DNA of 64,000 nt, taken from assembly GCA_021234155.1 (NCBI GenBank), contig JAJEKV010000083.1:4503250-4567249 (forward strand), in the 5' to 3' direction. Below are positions 1-10,076 of the stretch, in pieces. Positions within the stretch are counted from its first letter, which is position 1; each line of letters begins with the position of its first letter. The DNA is from Isoetes taiwanensis (lineage: Eukaryota; Streptophyta; Lycopodiopsida; Isoetales; Isoetaceae). The position numbers were made by a program, and so were the translations under genes. A model generated the notes under the pieces. That model searched no databases and was not told where the DNA came from. It saw only the letters and a list, made by a program, of their open reading frames with translations.

Positions 1-1300
1 TTGGGGGTCAATTGAAAAAACAACCCTCAATTTTGATTTGCGACACCCCTTTTTTGGTCCAAAATTACAAATTTTTTGTTGTTTTGTGAATTCTAGACAC
101 CCAAACAAGGTGTAAAATTGGAGTCACCTTTTAGGAAGATCTAGGCAATACAAGAAAACTAACAAAAATTAAAGAACCATTAGAATCTTGACAAAAAATA
201 AAAGCAAGACAAGCAAAACTTGGCGTATCTATTTATTATTACTCAAGAAGAACCACAAGGTGCTATGCGGCATACCATAGGCAATGAAAAACTTACAAGA
301 CATAACTAACATGTCGATAGCATTTGGCACTTATACAAGACATGGAAAAACATAAAAACTTGGAAGAAGCTATCGCGGGCTTGGCAAAGGCCTTTAACAT
401 GTACAAAAACTCTAGCCAAAACTAGGAGGTAACGATGTGCCCACATTTAGATTATACAAAGTTCACGACCTTTGAGAAGAAGCGGGGATTAGGAATGTCG
501 TTTATACTCGTCAACTCCTTGGACTCGTCACCACCATCGTCCTCGTTGCCCACTCTCCTCATTGTCACTTGGAAAGTGGTCGAAGAGGATTAGCCGCTGG
601 AGCCTTTGTCCTCATCCTGGGAAGCTTAGGTCAAGAACTATCCTCGCTGAAAAGACTTGATAAGGGATTAACTGTTGTCGCCGCGTAGCATGTTATCACC
701 TTGAGTGTAAAATCATAAAGCGGCGCAGAGTTTTAGTTCGGGTCCGGATTGTCCATGTGATTCTTATTCATGGTTTTCAGGCCCTTCTTGAAAGGAATTA
801 TCCGCGAGGATCATCTGCAGATGAGGGGATAGGTTCTATCATTACAAAATTAAAATTCGGCGTATAAAGTCAAAAAATACGTATTTTTGATAAAATACGT
901 GTTAGCGTATTAAAACCTCGCCCGGCGGAAAAAATTTCAGCGTCTTAGCGAACGCAAAAATCAATCCCGCGTCTGAAAAACTTTCGCCCACCTTTCCGCG
1001 TTGTTTTAAATGTCTACATAAAATTCAAAATTTTTTTTTTTTTTTTTAATAAAAAAGAATTTCGTGCGCAGAATTCTTACATGTCAGCGTCTGTGAAAAT
1101 AATACTTCAGCGCATACCTTGATCTGGAAGGTTTAAGCGTCTGTGGAAATTTTTAGCGTTCCAGCGTCTGGCAGGTTTTCAACTGTTTCGCGTCTTGCGA
1201 AATATTTCGCGTAAACTTTCCGCGTTGTTTTCGCGTGCGAAAATCTTCCGTAGCCGGAAATTTTTTTTTGCGTATTTTTACATTTTATACGGCAAATATG
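1..1300. other. Intergenic AT-rich DNA with CpG-containing TTTCGCG motifs
   Basis: I see no supportable gene here. From about 840 to 1340 the DNA is AT-rich with recurring CpG words such as TTTCGCGT, AGCGTCTG and AATACGTATTT. Similar words recur at 36850-37030 and 39300-39380, so this is probably one degenerate repeat family. A short acidic reading frame lies on the minus strand around 470-620, but it is too short to assign. Confidence 0.4.
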
Positions 1301-1309
1301 TGCGTATCA

Positions 1310-1640
1310 TACAATTCATCACGTATTCCGGTATAAAGCGTCTGGGTATTGAACCTATCCACGATCACCAGACCAACAAAGGATCGTATCCTTGAGTGGC
1401 GTACCGGTGAACTTTTCACTATTGAAGGGAGATTGTCTTTGTGTACAATATCTTTAATCCTTGCAATCAGAAAGGGCGGCTCTTCATCATCATCGATTGA
1501 AGGTACTGACTATAAGCATCCCCTTACTCAAATGCAAAGTTTTTAAGGTTTGGCTTTGGTTCTTTTCAAAGGCGTCTGCCAGGGTACATTACGATCGGGT
1601 TCCTTGTTGACTTGATCTTTGCGAGAACCACGGAACCCTT
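1310..1640 (-). pseudogene. Weak minus-strand coding remnant
   Basis: The minus strand shows a short acidic run followed by EEPPFLIARIKDIVHK-like residues (about 1440-1500), vaguely like the first strand of a BAH domain. A second fragment follows at 1560-1640 in another context. There is no complete frame and no clear splice structure. It may be a distal piece of the decayed minus-strand locus that continues to 4656. The BAH comparison is by eye only and could be wrong. Confidence 0.15.
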
Positions 1641-1965
1641 TGCAATTCCTTGGTACGCCTCAACAAGGGGATGGACTTGACTACCGGGCGACAAAAAGCA
1701 ACTTCGGGGAGATCTTTGTTGAGGGATTTAGTTACATCTGCATTATTGAAAAGAAATTCTCCCACCACCCTTTGTCCTCATCATCGAAGTACTTAAAACT
1801 TGACCTTATACTTTTTCTCCATCTTTGGTGAGTGAGGCGAAGGGATTTTTGTTCTTGTTCTTTTACGTGTAGTCTATGGCACTTTTTTCGATTAGGCTGG
1901 CGAATAGCCCTTCTCATTACCTTAGTTTGAGGAACATATTTTAAATATTGTAGGCTTTTAGAGGG

Positions 1966-2241
1966 CTATAGCCAAGTTTGGGAGGTGACAAAGTACTTCC
2001 CTTGAAGATGTGCTTTACCCTCCTTGAGAAAAACTTTTACATGATGTTGAAATGTCAAATTATTCAACTTATGGATAGCGGGACCTATGTCACCATGGCT
2101 TGGAAAACAAACTCCACGAAAATCAAAAGTCTCATTAAAGCACTTGACAAGTGGAGTTGGATTGTAAGCTTGCTCAATCACAACGCACAAAGTGTAGACA
2201 AAATGCTTTTTTCTGCAACCGCTGGAAAATCTGGCGAACAT
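1966..2241 (-). pseudogene. Minus-strand coding-like fragment, unknown product
   Basis: This is an open frame of about 91 residues with protein-like composition (VVIEQAYNPTPLVKCF, FRGVCFPSHGDIGPAIH). I do not recognise the family. It lies on the same strand as the fragments at 3439-4080 and 4462-4656, so it may be a 3' exon of that locus. No initiator context or terminator is evident. A chance open frame is possible. Confidence 0.25.
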
Positions 2242-2756
2242 TTGGTCTATCGATCATGGGTGTGGCCCAGAAGTAAGAAATCAACCTTGACCTTTCAAAA
2301 GATACCCGGCTCGACCCGACATTGTGCAATAAGCAAATAAAACTTGGTTTTATTTTCTCTAGTAGTATTGTCTAGCTATGTACAACCTTTGGAGGCAAAA
2401 CTTCTCCTTTGCCGACAAAAATCTTATTTAGTATTGTCCTTGGTGAGGTTAGGATCCCCTGTATATTTGGATCGTCAAAATACTCTACAGCGTACAACAC
2501 CATGAAAGATCATAGCCCCAACCAGATGAAGCCTCAAAAATTGGATTCATCTAAGTCCTTTGGAACATTTACAAAATGGGGAAGTGGCGTCTTCTTTTGG
2601 TCCATTAGTCTACCTACCCACAGACATGTATTCAGTGGCCTCTCCAAAGATTTCTTTCTATGTTTTGCTAGCTTCTTTCTCTCAAGGCTTGAGCCTCTCT
2701 GTGAACTTTGCAACTCTTGAGTTATTCGATCTATGATTAAGGACATTGGTTACGTT

Positions 2757-2945
2757 ACCTTGAAGCAATAGTAAGGCTCCACGCGGAACGCAACTAAGCT
2801 TTTGTAGCCATGCTATGCGGCGCCAAAACAAAGCTTGTCGATTACCTTGAAGCAATAGTAAGGCTCCAGGAGGCCAACTAAAGCCGTGCTTATGCACATA
2901 TATATACAAAGTTTGGATTACCTTAAAGAAATAGTAAGGCTCCAT
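2757..2945. repeat. Three tandem copies of a ~24-bp element, ~80-bp period
   Basis: The string CCTTGAAGCAATAGTAAGGC followed by TCCA occurs at about 2758 and 2843, and with two changes at about 2921. The spacers are unrelated and 50-60 bp long. On the minus strand each copy ends in CAAGGTAA, which resembles a splice donor, so an exon-edge duplication is possible. Confidence 0.6.
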
Positions 2946-3438
2946 CTGCAAAAAGCTTTTAGTAAAGGTGCTATCTTGGGGAAGAAGCGAGCTTTTATAG
3001 GGGAAGGCTGACAAGATTGAAGAGACCTATTGTCTTGGCTACAAGATTGAAAAAAGACACACTATGCGCATATAGACAAACTCACAAGACTAAATAAGCG
3101 TACTATGCCCGCATAAGACAATGTCTCTAAGCGCTGCTCGAAAAGGGATTAGGCGAAAGGGGCGTACTTTTTTCTAGAATATCCTTTGCCATTGATCATT
3201 TTCTTTTTAATGTGGAGCGGCTAGTACACCCAGAAAATCATGCCTCTTGAATCCTAACAAGATTAAATTCTTGCTTCCACAACCTCAAAAGTAGGAATAA
3301 GATATGAACTTCCGACTTGAACAACTACGAAAAAGATCCTTGTACATGTTGTAGACTTCCTTCTTAGTAATATTATCGTCGGATGATATCTGAGGCTTTG
3401 TTTGGAAATTAAGCTCACAATTCCCAGATCAAAGAAGC

Positions 3439-4080
3439 CTACCAGCCAAGCTTTGCTTCTAGGCAATACATCTGAAACAATGTTTTTGGGTGTGAATAGT
3501 CATCAATGCACAAATTTTTATCTAACCTCTTTTGCACTCTTGACATGCGGCGACTTCCAATGGCATGTATTCTTTTTAAAAGCAAGTTGGCTGCTTGTGT
3601 TGCTTTCGAAACATAGTATGAAAAATTGTCTCCAACTTCAGGCCTTACTTTGTATGCCAAGTACAACTCTTGATCACCTTTCAACATTGACAAAAAGTTT
3701 GTTTTATGTGCCTTAAAGCCCGAAAATGTAAAGGCACTGTAAACATTTTTTACAACAATTCAACCTCCTCGGCTTTCTCATGTAAAGGTCCATCAATCGC
3801 TCGCGCATACTTGTTCTAAAAGCTTTTCTTTTTGTGGGATCCCTCTTAAATCTTTTTGCTTTCTTGTATGGGTTTTCATCACGGAGGACTTTTATTACGG
3901 CGATGTCACGTGGTAGGTCTTTCCACGAGTACAAAACTACCGCGTCTTCAAACCGCGGGTCATCAACCTTATGCCCTCAAAGCTGAAGTGCCGGTCTTGT
4001 CGACCAAATAATGTTCTCGACTTTCTCTTCAAAACTTGAAGGTCTTCCTCGGAAGCCCTTTGTGTTAAAGAAGGGGCCCG
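3439..4080 (-). pseudogene. Decayed minus-strand exons, unknown basic protein
   Basis: Reading downward from a plausible splice acceptor (TGTGTCAG before about 4080), the minus strand encodes FNTKGFRGRPSSFEEK and then, after one in-frame TGA, a highly basic stretch (KKAKRFKRDPTKRKAFRTSM) to about 3720. A further frame at 3439-3693 (KVRPEVGDNFSYYVSKATQ, LLLKRIHAIGSRRMSRVQKR) follows after another break. Composition and continuity across short breaks argue for an old multi-exon gene. I do not recognise the family. Introns nearby carry the same TATGCGCGCATA-type words as the neighbouring plus-strand gene. Confidence 0.35.
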
Positions 4081-4461
4081 CGACCTGACACATGTCTCTC
4101 CGCTGAGAATCTACAATATAGGGAAAGTTCCACAGCAATGATACTTTTAGTTCCTCCGGATGATTTGAGTAGAAGAAAATCAAAAATAAAAAAAAGTGAC
4201 ATTCGTTGAGAAGGGGAAGAGGAGAAGATACTTCGTGATTGTGGCCATGGGAGGGTGTTTTAAAATGGATAAATAAGTTCAAAGAATATTATATATTGGA
4301 TAAAAAAAAATCACAGTGTTTTGGAGATGGAGTTTGAAAAGAGGTAGACACACGCAATAGGTGTAAAGGGAGGAGGGGTGTGGAGGAGGAGGTAGCATCC
4401 AGGGAGAAGCGTGTTTTAAAATGGGCGAATCTTTGTATTCTTCATCGTCACCTACCTGCAT

Positions 4462-4656
4462 AATTTGGTGTGGGTGTGTTGTAACGACCAATGCAGGCAA
4501 TATTGCAACATTAACCTGAGGAGTTGAAGTAAAAACGTCTTTGTTGTTGCCCTCCATTCTTTTGCCTGAGGAAGAGTGACTTGTCTCGACCATTAAACCC
4601 TCTCCCTTCAAACCTGCACGTCTACATGCCCATACGCGCATAGAAAAGTAGTACAA
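4462..4656 (-). pseudogene. Probable 5' exon of the decayed minus-strand locus
   Basis: The minus strand is open from about 4656 down to a good splice donor, CAG followed by GTAGGTGAC, at about 4462. It encodes residues such as GEGLMVETSHSSSGKRMEG and ends PHQIMQ. The donor and strand fit the coding fragments below 4080. The product is unknown. The exon may begin further upstream, since no decisive start codon is seen. Confidence 0.3.
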
Positions 4657-4659
4657 ATG

Positions 4660-5498
4660 TAATGTACACTAATTGCCCATGCGCGCATAGACAGAAAAAA
4701 CAAATATGTCTATGTCATGGACAAGAAAATACTTCAATCACGAAAAGTAGATGCCACACAACCATGAAACATTAACAAAATATTAGACATTATCTCCCCA
4801 AGGCAATGCCTGAAACCAAAACTATTATGTATATGCAAGAATCCATAGACAAAAAGCAAACTACGTAATCCAATATAAATAGGAAAACATATGGAGGCAT
4901 TTGCACATACAGACGATTCTCCAAGGCGCTTCGACCTCACTTAGAATATTGCTCTTCCGTTTGAATCAGAAGCATCTCCATAGGTTTACGCATAGCGTTG
5001 CCAAACATGTCGGTGGAAGGAAGGTGCGTAAACATCTCGGCCCGATGAGATTTACATTACTTGTTAGAAGTTTTAGACCAAATGTTGCCCGTTTAGGGAC
5101 TTTTGCTTAGAGTCAAAGATAGTTGATTTTAAGCTTTTTGGTCATCCTGTTTGCCGAATTTCTTCTTCTCGCAAAAGCATTTAGGGTTTTTTTTCCGTCC
5201 TTAGCTATGCGCACATAGGCATTCTGTCTTCTTTTCTTTCTAATGTCTATGCGCGCATAGGCATATTGTTTTTTCTCTTGTTGTATTGTCTATGCGCGCA
5301 TAGGCAACCACCCTTTTACCTTCTCTTGCCTATGCGCGCATGGGCACCAACCTTTTTAGCTACCCTTGCCTATGCGCGCATAGCACTTATCTTTTATCCT
5401 GCCATTGTCTATGCGCGCATAGGCATTTCCATTGTTAAATAACTGCTTGTGCTTGTACATTTTCTCTCTGTCTTCTAATATTCTTTTTCTGTCTTGTA
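4660..5498. promoter_or_regulatory. Region between divergent decayed genes with a palindrome array
   Basis: This stretch separates the minus-strand locus (ending about 4656) from the plus-strand methyltransferase-like gene (first recognised exon from 5499). It holds no supportable coding region. Its main feature is the palindrome array at 5205-5422, and a related half-palindrome is present at about 4676. Whether it is promoter, 5' UTR intron or both cannot be decided from sequence. Confidence 0.35.
5205..5422. repeat. ~40-bp-period array of a 20-bp palindrome
   Basis: Six copies of a core CTATGCGCGCATAG or a one- or two-base variant start at 5205, 5247, 5290, 5330, 5370 and 5409, giving spacings of 42, 43, 40, 40 and 39 bp. 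The consensus with flanks, TGCCTATGCGCGCATAGGCA, is a perfect 20-bp palindrome. The intervening pyrimidine-rich spacers are not alike. Isolated copies or variants occur at 4676, 5933, 7004, 8172 and 10708. It is a minisatellite of self-complementary units, not a CRISPR array. Confidence 0.9.
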
Positions 5499-6135
5499 GA
5501 ACCAAGAAAAATCCTCAAGAAGGCTCCTCCCACAAGGCGTCCAAGAAGAGGAAGCAGACAAAGGACAAGAACCAACCTAAGGATGATGCACCTGCCCGCA
5601 CACCTTTTATGATCACTGAGGACGGTTCCTTTTTCTGTAAGGACCAACATTGGCTAATCGTAAGAGGAACTGGTGAGCCTGCTACGGCGCATTATTTGTA
5701 CCTCTACATTTGTGATCGTTTTGGTAAGGAACCCCAAGACTTGGACAGCTTCAAAAGATGTGGCAGGTTGACAGCTCTTCGGCATGTTTCACATTAACTG
5801 CACCACATCAACTAAGGGGTCTGAACATGTTTACTCGGTGGACCCCCATTTCTTCAAGCTCAGTCTGTCGTCTCCCGAAGACATGCAGGGTTACATCCAG
5901 GCCAGAATGAAAGCAAAAATTGTAAGTATTGTCTATGCGCGCATAGCTTAAGAAACTTTAATTTTCTTTATGTTTTTTTGCAGGATCTTGTCACCATTTT
6001 GAAGAACCTGCTTTTGTGCAAAGATCCTATATTAACTTCTAGTGCCTCTGGCCCGAAGTTATTGAAAGATGCAATGCCTTCTGCATTAAAACTTACCCTT
6101 CTCAAAGTCACGGAGAACGTTTTGCAAGTGGTGGA

Positions 6136-6235
6136 AGATGAGGAAGAGGAGGAAGAGGAGGAAGAAATAGAGGTGGAAGAGGAGGAAGTAGAGGAGGAAG
6201 AGGAGGAGCCACCCAAAAAAAAAAGGAAAAAGAAA
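6136..6235 (+). other. Acidic run followed by nuclear-localisation-like motif
   Basis: Within the exon of the methyltransferase-like gene a mostly Glu stretch is encoded at about 6136-6208, followed directly by PPKKKRKKK at 6209-6235. The basic cluster fits the classical monopartite nuclear-import pattern K-K/R-X-K/R. The acidic run is built from GAG/GAA codons and could be a slipped simple repeat. The motif would place the product in the nucleus if it was ever translated. Confidence 0.6.
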
Positions 6236-6403
6236 TTACTACAAGGTCGACCGGTTACAACCACATCACCTCCGGCTCACAAAAAGCTGCTAGGAAGGCC
6301 TTAAAGGTGTTTTGTGTCCGTGGATCCCAAGGCACCTAAAATAGCAAGCAAGGAGAAGGATATATGGCATCTAAGAAGCTCGAGGAAATCGAGCTGAGAT
6401 GTC

Positions 6404-6845
6404 GTGTGCCCGCATCTCTCGGTAGACTGTGTAAAGCTTGCACCAAAGGATGAGCAAGGTGTTAGACAACTGCAAGTCCGAAAACTTTACAGTGGCCACT
6501 TAACATCACTTAAAAAAAGAATAAGAGACAGGCTGAATGCAACAACAGCTCCTCATATTTGTATAGTTGATCCTGCCCAGTGCAATGATAAGGAGGGGCA
6601 CCCACAGTTTCAAGGCGAGAAGGCAGTTGTACAAGGAAACAAAAGAACACTGCTTTTCACAAATCTTTGCCTTTGTTTACGTGGGTGTTACTGACTCAGA
6701 AGCCAAGCTGCTTGCAATGAGCCACAACATGGACAATGAGTATCGGATGAGTATGAGCTTCACGGATAAAATTAAATTCATGCACAAGGAATATGAACTC
6801 TTTCGTTCAGAGCACCAAGGTGAGAAAGATATTAAGGATGACCAG
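6404..6845 (+). other. ParB-like segment of the methyltransferase gene
   Basis: The first part (6404-6590) reads VDCVKLAPKDEQGVRQLQVR followed by a helix-like stretch ending APHICIVDPAQC. This resembles the ParB/Srx N-terminal fold, in which a short strand, 'vR.L...h...L...I' and a partner strand occur in that order. After a frame change near 6590 the segment continues YKETKEHCFSQIFAFVYVGV and AKLLAMSHNMDNEYRMSMSF. The second string resembles the 'EA..la..HN' stretch of ParB-like proteins. ParB-like domains fused to N4/N6 methylases are known in bacteria and phages. The assignment is by eye and weaker than that of the methyltransferase domain. Confidence 0.4.
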
Positions 6846-7627
6846 GCTCATGCACGGCCCTAAAAGAACAAAGGCGCCATCGAGTCTTTGCCTAACTTAC
6901 TCCACCTCAGATGCCAGAGCATCCCTCGTTAAGTACGATAATTATTTTCAGTTAGCTTTTCGTCATGGACATGTAAGTACTTTCTCTCGACCTTGGCCTT
7001 TGGCTATGCCCGCATGGCTCTTAAATATTTTAACATGCTTGTTGTTTTCTAAAATAGGTCTGGGAGCTACAAGAAAGAATTTTTGACATGTACTCTGAGG
7101 GCACTCTAAAAACTAAAGGCAAGGCAACGGATTCCAAGAGGAAAAAAATAGATCCCGCAAAGCAAAAGGATATGGGCATAATGGCCTGGCGTGAAATGCA
7201 AGGCCTTAAAAACGTTGATAATGTTTGTGAGGTCCTGCAAAAGGTAGTTGATAAACAGTTTACTTTGGAAGAGATGCAGAGAGAATTTAAACAGTAAGCC
7301 TACATTACACACTCATATTTTTTCTAATATTTGTTATTAACCTCATACAACGTTTGCAGCCAAAAAGATTGTACACTCTGTCAACAACAGTTAATGGTTC
7401 ACCTCAAAAGCGGCTAACCGGGAGAAGGTGCGGAATTATACCCTACATGGTCCTCGACGAAAAAAATTAATCAATATCGACTAACTTTACCAACCCGGGT
7501 ATGTCATTTGTTTCTCCTTCCTGCCGCTTGAGTTAAGGTATTTGTTTTTGTACATGCTATCTTGCCGCATAGCATAGGAGTTAGAGGAACCTTGTGTTAG
7601 TGCTATGCGCCAAGATAGCACTACAGT

Positions 7628-7671
7628 CCCTCACTCCCATGCTATCTTGGATAGCAGCATGTGAGTGAGGG
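7628..7671. repeat. Intronic hairpin (about 20-bp imperfect stem)
   Basis: CCCTCACTCCCATGCTATC is followed after three bases by GATAGCAGCATGTGAGTGAG, which pairs back with a few bulges. It lies in the intron upstream of the exon that begins at about 7712. A related pair (TGCTATCTTG, 7555, and CCAAGATAGCAC, 7609) lies just before it, so this is another palindrome-rich intron of the same gene. Confidence 0.65.
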
Positions 7672-7869
7672 AGCTGTCGTTTTGTTTCTTACAAATTGTT
7701 TTCGGCTTTCAGAAAAAGAAAGACCCCATGCCACCTGGATTTTTAAACATGGTCAGGCTAGCTAAGGAGGAGCCATTGAAGTTTGAAAAAAGTCTCAAGA
7801 AGCCGAAAGCGAGTTTGGTGCCTTCCGGGTTTGAAAGATTTGATATGTTTGGCCAAAATTGTTTGTGAT

Positions 7870-8590
7870 CCAGGTGTATCGTGGAAATTGTGTCAAACTT
7901 GACCACACTTTGAAACCCGCAACTATTCCTTGTGCATAGTCGACATACCTTACGGGTTTAAGTTACCCGACAAAATTGGTGACGACTCCCCATTTACTTA
8001 CGCCGAGTTTGATTCTTTTTGGGGAGGTTTGTTAAGATAAACATTGTTCCGCCTCGAGGATTGTCGCCTTCCACTCCACTAACCAAAGCCGGTATGGTGC
8101 AAGCGGCTATGAAGACCCACCGCAAGGTGGTTACAAGCCCGCCATATGGCAGTGTCTAGTTGTTTTCTCCATGCGCATAGCGAATACAAAATTGTTTCCT
8201 TTCTTTGCGTGTTAAAGACGAATATTAGGGAGGTGGTGGTGCTAGACTTGTCAATGTGTGGGAGCATTCATATAGGCTACCATAGCGTGACTGGGCAGAA
8301 GCCAAATGCACTATAATACTCATCGAATGGATTTTTCGCAATGCTTTTAAATGCCCGCCAGCCTTTACAAAAGTCGATGCACTCCGGGCCAACCGTGGAT
8401 GGATTGTGAATCCCTATCGGCCTCGAGACTTATTAACACTCTTCCGAGATGTTCTCGCAACTTTGGAGATTGGGTCGTTGACGCTTTTTCGTGATCCGCA
8501 CCACGCTGGCTTGTGCACTGGTAAGGGCCGCAATCGAGCCATTGACGCCGACGCGGATGCGATGCGCACATCAAATCACGAAGTCGGTTC
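7870..8590 (+). other. Beta-class N4/N6 DNA methyltransferase domain (decayed)
   Basis: Read across frameshifts, the domain shows VYRGNCVKLDHTL (7875-7915), then motif IV DIPYG at 7942-7956 followed by FTYAEFDSFWGG. A second PPY-type motif TSPPYG lies at 8133-8150, a KP-type stretch NPYRPRDLLTLFRDVLA at about 8408-8460, and then the AdoMet-binding motif I region: DWVVDAFS (8468-8491), TTLACAL (8500-8520) and GRNRAIDADADAM (8526-8564). Motif IV before motif I is the beta-class order. The glycine loop of motif I is destroyed by a frameshift and stop (TGA, 8492), so the copy is inactive. Which PPY motif is catalytic is uncertain, so N4-cytosine versus N6-adenine cannot be settled. Confidence 0.7.
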
Positions 8591-8859
8591 CTTGCACGCG
8601 ACTTGCCGCCGGCAAAACAGAACTTGGGATCAAGGATAAGGATGGTGTTCCGGCCTTCTCATGTTTAGAGCATGTGCCTCCTCTTACTGGGAACACTGAC
8701 GATCAAGCTGACTATGTTGAGTTGATTCCCGTCGAAGATCCAATTAAGGTCGCAGAGGATAAAAGTCCGTCCGAGTCTAAGGACAAAATACAAGCTACTA
8801 ATCCTAAGTCTCCCTGTAATGTGGTTTATCTGTTCATATTTTGATGTTTTGCACTAAAT

Positions 8860-9366
8860 TGTCATATTTGATGTATGTTTGATGATTATCTGTTGAAGTT
8901 GGAGAAGATACTGTATTTATTGGATATTTTGGGATGGGCACTTGTAATTGGACTTGGTGTATAAAAGTCCCTTTTAATGGTTGAATATTTGATGAGGTGG
9001 CATGATCTCAAAGGGCATGTGGTTATTGAAGATCTAATGGTGAAGATTGCTTGAAGATGAATGGTCAAGATTTGATGTGTAAGTTTAAGAGGAGGGGCAC
9101 GTCTCCTCATTCTCTCTTTCACTCTTGCTCTTGGAAGGAGATTATCTGTTGTAGAGTGCAAGATTATCTGTTGTAGAGTGCATCTTCCATGGAAGAAATA
9201 AATGAAAATGATGAGGATGAACCTCTTGATTTATGAGCATGTGATTTGTATGTGATTATTCATCTTCAGAATTTTGCTTGATTTCTTGCTAGTGGAATGG
9301 GATGCAATCCATTGCATATATTTTGCAAAGTCGCTTTTGGTCCTTTTCTTTTACTGTTGGATTACA
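8860..9366 (+). repeat. Left LTR of the short LTR element
   Basis: It has TG...CA ends and a TATA box TATAAAAG at 8960-8967. The duplicated string AGATTATCTGTTGTAGAGTG occurs twice in a row at about 9139-9180, whereas the right LTR has it once. Transcription would start shortly after the TATA box. Confidence 0.8.
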
Positions 9367-10076
9367 TAAAGTGGTGCGTTTGCCGGGAGAAGCAGCATTC
9401 TATTAGCATTATATTCAAGAAAACAACCTTCACCATTAAATCACCAGCGCTGGAAATATCTTGCAGAAGTTCAGAATATTTGTATTGGTATTGCTTCTTT
9501 CAAACTCAAACAAGAGATGCAACATAGAGGTAAGGATTTGATTTTTAAGCAGATGAAAATATACTTGAAGATAAAAACGATCTGTTCTTCCTTTGCCTGG
9601 CCAGTAAAGCTTGAACAGAATGCCTGTGAATGCTTAAATCTTGTTGTGGATTTCTACTATAAACAGAAGAAGAAAACTGTAAGGTTCATTCAGCATCCAT
9701 ATTCTCATAAACAAATGCTTGTATATATCTCTGTGCGATACAAATTATCCACATCCTGTGCAAATCTTAATGCCATTGCTTCATCTATAGTCGGCCAAAT
9801 CGTGCTCCAACCCGTGTGCAATCCCTGTGAACACTGTTGCCTTCTGCCATACTCAGATCTTTTACCATCTGCCATAGCCGTGTTTGCTTTCTGCCACTAC
9901 CCAACTCTCCTCCGTTCCTTTCTGCCCATGATCCTGCTGGATGCTCTGAGCCATTCCTTTGCCTACTTTCCCCTTCTGCCATATCTAAGATCAGGTGATC
10001 CATCTGCCTTCTACAGATCCGCCATGCCCTACCCTAACTGCCCGGCCGCGCACAGATCCGATGCCCTAAACTAAAT
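9367..10076 (+). other. Internal region of the short LTR element
   Basis: A 185-codon open frame (9517-10074) runs to the right LTR, but it has no recognisable retroelement domain and no codon-level resemblance to gag. The second half (about 9770-10060) is pyrimidine-rich with repeated TTCTGCCA/ATCTGCCA words. It could be captured non-element DNA. I do not regard the open frame as a gene. Confidence 0.5.
9372..9389 (+). other. Primer-binding site, probably tRNA-Gly
   Basis: TGGTGCGTTTGCCGGGAG begins 5 bp after the left LTR. From memory of plant tRNA-Gly(UCC), whose 3' end is CTCCCGGCAGACGCACCA, it is complementary over 18 bases with one mismatch. This differs from the initiator-Met primer of the copia element at 44836. 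The identity of the tRNA should be confirmed against a tRNA set. Confidence 0.6.

Noticed and set aside
1619-2340. Plus-strand genes in the first 2.5 kb
   Set aside because: The overlapping minus-strand frames have more protein-like composition; the plus frames show no family resemblance.
5205-5422. CRISPR array
   Set aside because: Regular repeats with differing spacers superficially fit, but the repeats are 14-20-bp palindromes, spacers are low-complexity pyrimidine tracts, no cas genes exist and the context is a eukaryotic intron/flank.
5968-6264. Poly-serine protein on the minus strand
   Set aside because: It is the complement of the Glu-rich exon on the plus strand, which has splice sites and continues into coding exons.
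9517-10074. 185-codon gene inside the short LTR element
   Set aside because: No domain resemblance, repeated TTCTGCCA words, and it ends only because it meets the right LTR.
10064-10076. Telomere-like CCCTAAA
   Set aside because: A single CCCTAAAC occurrence at the element junction, not a tandem repeat.
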